NCBI RefSeq assembly: GCF_029360725.1
Contig: NZ_JARKMY010000019.1
Coordinates: 124,001-188,000, forward strand
Length of the DNA: 64,000 nt
Source of the DNA: Chryseolinea sp. H1M3-3
Lineage (GTDB): Bacteria; Bacteroidota; Bacteroidia; Cytophagales; Cyclobacteriaceae
Reading direction: 5' to 3'
The notes under the pieces are model-generated. The model did no database searches. It saw nothing but the letters and a program-made list of their open reading frames with translations, and was not told where the DNA came from. Below, piece after piece: positions 60,198-64,000 of the stretch. Positions within the stretch are counted from its first letter, which is position 1, and each line of letters begins with the position of its first letter. The position numbers were made by a program, and so were the translations under genes.

Positions 60198-61189
60198 TTG
60201 TCCTCGGAAATATAGTTCTCCTTCCTAAACCAACTTAACGCTTCTTCAATGCCGCTCTTGACAGGGGTCGTTTGAAGACCGAATTCTTGCGCCGCTTTTT
60301 TGCCTGTATAGTAATTATCCAGACAAAGGAGCTGCGCATTGCTTTTATTAAAAGCAAGGGGTTGTTTTATCAAGCTACTCCACGCATCAGCAATTTTTGC
60401 GGAGAAACGAATAAGGCCTTTTGGTATCCTTATTTGAATTGGCTTTCTGCCTGAAACCTGATTCAACTGAGAGAAGAATTCGCGATAGGTTAGATTTTCA
60501 CCGGCCAATAAATAACACTGCCCATTCCGGCCAATTTCCAAAGCACGTATGATTCCTTGCGCAACATCACGTACGTGCACAAAATTTTTTCCGCCCGACG
60601 GGTACCACTGCATACCATGTTTTAGTCCATGCAAAATCATCTTCCCCGAACTTGGTTTACTATCATAAGCGCCAATAATAAATGTCGGATTCACCACCAC
60701 AGCGTTCAGATTATATTCATTTACCTTTTTCAGCACATATTCTTGGGCTATATACTTGCTATTGATGTATCCGGACTTATAATGTCCCAGTGTGAAAGGT
60801 GACGATTCAGATCCCGGATTCTCCTTGCTTCCGGGACCAAACACATTTGCTGTGCTCACATGAACGAGCCGCTTGTTATTTTGACGCAATACGGCTTGCA
60901 CAATATTTTTGGTGGAATTGAAATTGATGTTTTTATAGTATGCAAAATCCCTCGGTAGTACACTCGTCGTTGATGCGGCGTGAACAACTGCATCGCAATC
61001 AGATAGGGCCTGATAAAGATCTTCGTATACCTGTATATCACCCCGGAAAAGCTGGCAAGGCACATCCTTTAATGACCTTAGATCAGCGGAAGGCCGTACG
61101 AATGCCTTCACTTCCATATTGGCTTTAATGAGCTTTCGTATAAGATTAGCACCCAACAAACCATTTGCTCCTGTTATTAAAACCTTCAT
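60164..61189 (-). CDS. NAD-dependent epimerase/dehydratase (extended SDR)
   Basis: 341 residues of the extended SDR family, nearest in plan to dihydroflavonol-4-reductase or 3-beta-HSD-like proteins: VLITGANGLLGANLIRKL nucleotide loop at the N-terminus, ALSDCDAVVHAAS, S of HVSTANVFGPG, and Y of YINSKYIAQEYV (YxxxK). The C-terminal part (RKPIQIRIPKGLIRFSAKI) binds the substrate. Function could be sugar-nucleotide, steroid or aldehyde reduction. Its last 11 codons overlap the 3' end of the GH20 gene. The gene is divergent from the propeller sensor at 61406. Confidence 0.88.
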   Translation of the reverse strand: MKVLITGANGLLGANLIRKLIKANMEVKAFVRPSADLRSLKDVPCQLFRGDIQVYEDLYQALSDCDAVVHAASTTSVLPRDFAYYKNINFNSTKNIVQAVLRQNNKRLVHVSTANVFGPGSKENPGSESSPFTLGHYKSGYINSKYIAQEYVLKKVNEYNLNAVVVNPTFIIGAYDSKPSSGKMILHGLKHGMQWYPSGGKNFVHVRDVAQGIIRALEIGRNGQCYLLAGENLTYREFFSQLNQVSGRKPIQIRIPKGLIRFSAKIADAWSSLIKQPLAFNKSNAQLLCLDNYYTGKKAAQEFGLQTTPVKSGIEEALSWFRKENYISEDNYSTHGTSFDL

Positions 61190-61405
61190 AGTGAGTCATT
61201 TGCTGTAATAAATCAAAAACCCCGGGATGTGTTTTGACGACTTTGCCAATTTTCTAACATGCAAGTTCACAAATCCTGGTTTTTCCTTATCATGCAAGAA
61301 GGTTAAACCTCAGCTTGTTTATCATACAGTTATGGTATTTCTTGAAACGCCATTTTTCGCCGTTAAACAGCAGGTTACTATCCGTTAAAAATACATGTTA
61401 TTCAA

Positions 61406-64000
61406 ATGAAAGTCCCTTGTCAGTTCAAAACATCTGCCTGTGTAGATGCCTTTCGTGCACTGAACATCATTCGAATTAAAACATCCGCCGTTTACCAAAT
61501 CCTACTTCTCGCAGTACTTGTCTTTAACAGTGAATTGCTTATTGCACAGGAGAAAAAGATTCAGAAACCTGCGTTTAAATTTCAACACATCGATCGTGAA
61601 TTAAGCAACAACCAGGTCTTTACTATTTTGCAGGACCGTTCCGGTTTTTTTTGGATTGGTACATTAGGCGGTCTGCACCGTTTCAAAGGCAATGATTACG
61701 ATCTTTTTGTTACATCAAAAGATTCCACGAGTATTCACGACAGCAGGGTTGAAAAACTATTTCAAGATAAACATGGAAATCTTTGGGTGGGAACCCACGA
61801 TGGGTTAAGCCGCTACGATGCAGACAGAAATAATTTTATCCGTTTTGAAACTGAAAATGAATTCGTCGATGCCCTTGATCCTAACACCAATAGAATAAAA
61901 GAAATTGTCGAAGACGACCAAGGTATACTTTGGATAGCAAGCCAACGGACGGGACTTTCTTTTTATGACGAGAAAAAAAATACGATTGTTCCTTTCTTTT
62001 CAAAAGCAATAGGCAATCCGTTAGGAACGACGCATCTAACAGCCATTTGCCCCGCGAAAGATGGAATTCTGTGGATCGGAACGCTGGATGACGGGGTAAA
62101 AAAATTAAATACTAAAACTAATGAAGTAACCCACTATCAACACGATCCTAAAAACACGAATAGCATTGCTGCGAATTTCATTGCCTCTATTGTTATTGAT
62201 AAAAACCAACAGGTATGGGTGGGCACAAATTTTTGGGGAGTCGATCGATTAGTAGACGACGGACCGCAGCCGAGATTCGAACATTACAGGCACGATCCTA
62301 AAGAATCTTTTAGCCTGGGAAATAACGATGTGCGGATGCTTTTTGTAGATAGTCAAAACAATGTATGGTCGTGTAATGAAAATGGCGGGCTCAATTTATA
62401 CAGCCGGAAACACGACGTTTTCTTTTGTTATCTACCCAATCCGTTAGACCCGTATAGTATTTTCAGCAATTCTTACTGGAGCATCTATGAAGACAAACAA
62501 GGGAGACTATGGCTTGGAAGCTCCCTGAATGGCATTGATGTAGTTGACAAAAATCTTTCCCGATTCACTCACTACTATAAATCATCCGTTTCGGGTGCAA
62601 GCATCAGCAATGATATTGTCAGGGGATTTTATGAGGACCGAAATGACAATTGGTGGATTGCTACCGATGGGGGAGGCTTAAACTTCTTTGATCCTATTCA
62701 CAGCAGATTTGAAGTTTACCAATACGATCCTTCCAATCCTAAGAGCATTCAATCTAATGCCGTTCTTTCGATTTGTGAAGTAAATGATGAATTGTGGGTT
62801 GGTACCTGGCAAGGCGGCATTAATATTATGGACGTTAATACCAAAAGCTTTCGTCGAATCCAACCCGACAATCTGAACCTGAGAAATATTTTTAACCTGG
62901 TTAAAGATTCGCATGGAAACATTTGGGCATCCACGTATGGCGGAGGTATCACCGTGTTTAATTTGGCAACAAATACAACAAGGACTTACCTCAACGAACC
63001 GTCGAATCCCAGTAGTATCAGCAGTAACATTGTTCCGGTAATCATTGAAGATAGCGAAGGAAATATTTGGATCGGCACCCAGGATAGCGGTGTGAATCTG
63101 ATGAAAGCTGGCGACATCGAACGAGGTATTTTTCAGCGTTTCGCGTTAAATACACATGACACTCTCGGTCTGCAATCGAAACTGATAAACGATATTTTTG
63201 AAGACAGCAAAAAGAATATTTGGATTGCAACGTCGTCTGGTCTCAGCAAATATTTAAAATCAAAAAACACATTTCAGACATACAGCGTACAACACGGTCT
63301 GCCTACTGACCAGATCAAATCAATTATTGAAGACAATAAAGGATTTCTTTGGATCGGCACAACAAAGGGAATTTCGAAGTTCAATCCCGAAGCGGAAACA
63401 TTTGTTAACTACGACAAACGTGATGGTTTGCAAAGTGGTGAATTTTCACGCTATGGCGCCTACAAGACCCGGCACGGCGCTTTGCTATTTGGCGGAACTC
63501 AGGGATTCAATGCATTCGTTCCTGATAGCATCCGTAACAACAATATTATACCACCGGTATTTATAACGGGACTTCGTGTCTTTAATAGACCAGTGGAGAT
63601 TGGAGACGAAAATTCCGTTCTTCCAAAACATATTATGCAGTTATCTGAGATTACACTTCCGTATGACTATTCTGTATTCACCTTGGAATTTGTTGCACTG
63701 AATTACATGACGCTGGATAAAATGCAATATGCATACAAACTGGAAGGGCTTGAAAATAATTGGAACTTTGTCGACAAACAATACACTGCCACCTATACCA
63801 ATCTTGATCCAGGTGAATATTTTTTTCATGTAAAAGCCTCCAGCAATGACGGCTCATGGCCAGAAGATGGAAAAATTCTCAAGATTACCATAACCCCTCC
63901 GTTCTGGAAGACCTGGTGGTTCAGAGTTCTTTTGGTTGGCTCATTTATTTTTTCAGTCGTCTTTGTCATACAAGCCCGCGTACATCAGTTGAGGAAAAAA
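61406..64000 (+). CDS. propeller-type sensor kinase (HTCS-like), truncated by the window edge
   Basis: The frame is open from the ATG at 61406 to the last base (865 codons) and continues outside. A signal/anchor region (YQILLLAVLVF, then LIAQ) is followed by some 14 Reg_prop blades (recurrent IWIGT..GG.N), a Y_Y_Y domain (YAYKLEGLENNWNFVD, YTNLDPGEYFFHVKASSNDG), and a transmembrane helix (WFRVLLVGSFIFSVVFVIQ). The expected kinase and perhaps receiver and AraC domains lie beyond 64000. No SusC-like gene is within the window next to it, so its target is probably downstream. Paralogue in plan of the regulator at 20995. Confidence 0.92.
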   Translation, partial: MKVPCQFKTSACVDAFRALNIIRIKTSAVYQILLLAVLVFNSELLIAQEKKIQKPAFKFQHIDRELSNNQVFTILQDRSGFFWIGTLGGLHRFKGNDYDLFVTSKDSTSIHDSRVEKLFQDKHGNLWVGTHDGLSRYDADRNNFIRFETENEFVDALDPNTNRIKEIVEDDQGILWIASQRTGLSFYDEKKNTIVPFFSKAIGNPLGTTHLTAICPAKDGILWIGTLDDGVKKLNTKTNEVTHYQHDPKNTNSIAANFIASIVIDKNQQVWVGTNFWGVDRLVDDGPQPRFEHYRHDPKESFSLGNNDVRMLFVDSQNNVWSCNENGGLNLYSRKHDVFFCYLPNPLDPYSIFSNSYWSIYEDKQGRLWLGSSLNGIDVVDKNLSRFTHYYKSSVSGASISNDIVRGFYEDRNDNWWIATDGGGLNFFDPIHSRFEVYQYDPSNPKSIQSNAVLSICEVNDELWVGTWQGGINIMDVNTKSFRRIQPDNLNLRNIFNLVKDSHGNIWASTYGGGITVFNLATNTTRTYLNEPSNPSSISSNIVPVIIEDSEGNIWIGTQDSGVNLMKAGDIERGIFQRFALNTHDTLGLQSKLINDIFEDSKKNIWIATSSGLSKYLKSKNTFQTYSVQHGLPTDQIKSIIEDNKGFLWIGTTKGISKFNPEAETFVNYDKRDGLQSGEFSRYGAYKTRHGALLFGGTQGFNAFVPDSIRNNNIIPPVFITGLRVFNRPVEIGDENSVLPKHIMQLSEITLPYDYSVFTLEFVALNYMTLDKMQYAYKLEGLENNWNFVDKQYTATYTNLDPGEYFFHVKASSNDGSWPEDGKILKITITPPFWKTWWFRVLLVGSFIFSVVFVIQARVHQLRKK

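Overview
The window looks like a chromosomal segment of a free-living Bacteroidota, most likely of the Cytophagales type. The evidence is a SusC/SusD pair with an adjacent hybrid two-component regulator, a type IX secretion (T9SS) cargo with a PorP/SprF-like partner, several large FtsX-type permeases paired with PadR regulators, many sensor kinases, and no visible Shine-Dalgarno use. The species is not identifiable from the sequence alone. I see no rRNA, tRNA, CRISPR array, transposase or phage gene.

Layout. 0-6.3 kb: a small exported SnoaL-like protein, a soluble PAS histidine kinase, a short-chain dehydrogenase behind a BaeRF-type protein, and an exported enolase-superfamily enzyme. 6.5-11.1 kb: a PadR regulator, an FtsX permease and a subclass A2 class A beta-lactamase in one tight operon, then a convergent membrane protein. 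11.2-12.1 kb: a secreted alpha/beta hydrolase. 12.3-20.1 kb: a six-gene minus-strand operon encoding three sensor kinases (one hybrid), a single-domain response regulator, a YfiR-like periplasmic protein and a TonB-dependent receptor, mostly joined by 4-bp ATGA overlaps. 20.2-20.9 kb: a possible broken gene and a 45-residue one-helix membrane protein between intrinsic terminators.

21-35.4 kb: a polysaccharide utilisation locus. A propeller-type hybrid two-component regulator is divergent from susC-like, susD-like, a SusE/F-like lipoprotein, a GH53 endo-beta-1,4-galactanase and a clan GH-A enzyme; the likely substrate is beta-1,4-galactan or type I arabinogalactan. 35.7-39.7 kb: an unpaired FtsX permease and an exported alditol-oxidase-like flavoprotein. 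40.2-47.1 kb: a four-gene operon with a HYR-repeat T9SS type B cargo, a PorP/SprF-like protein, a TPR/PD40 protein lacking an OmpA domain, and a membrane histidine kinase with a large periplasmic region. 47.3-55.3 kb: a TolB-N/TPR protein with an unusual C-terminal domain, a sterol-desaturase-like enzyme, an alpha/beta hydrolase, a PD40 lipoprotein, and a second PadR/permease pair with a 9-bp inverted repeat just before padR. 55.4-64 kb: an HTH_42 protein, WrbA, an arylamine N-acetyltransferase, a GH20 hexosaminidase, an NAD-dependent epimerase/dehydratase, and the first 865 codons of a second propeller sensor running off the right edge.

Two multi-gene signalling assemblies (12.3-20.1 and 40.2-47.1 kb) are the best candidates for poorly described systems. 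A dispersed degenerate 8-bp tandem repeat, AACACYTM, directly abuts start or stop codons at four or more places and is the most unusual non-coding signal. All functions are inferred from sequence motifs and context; no database search was possible.
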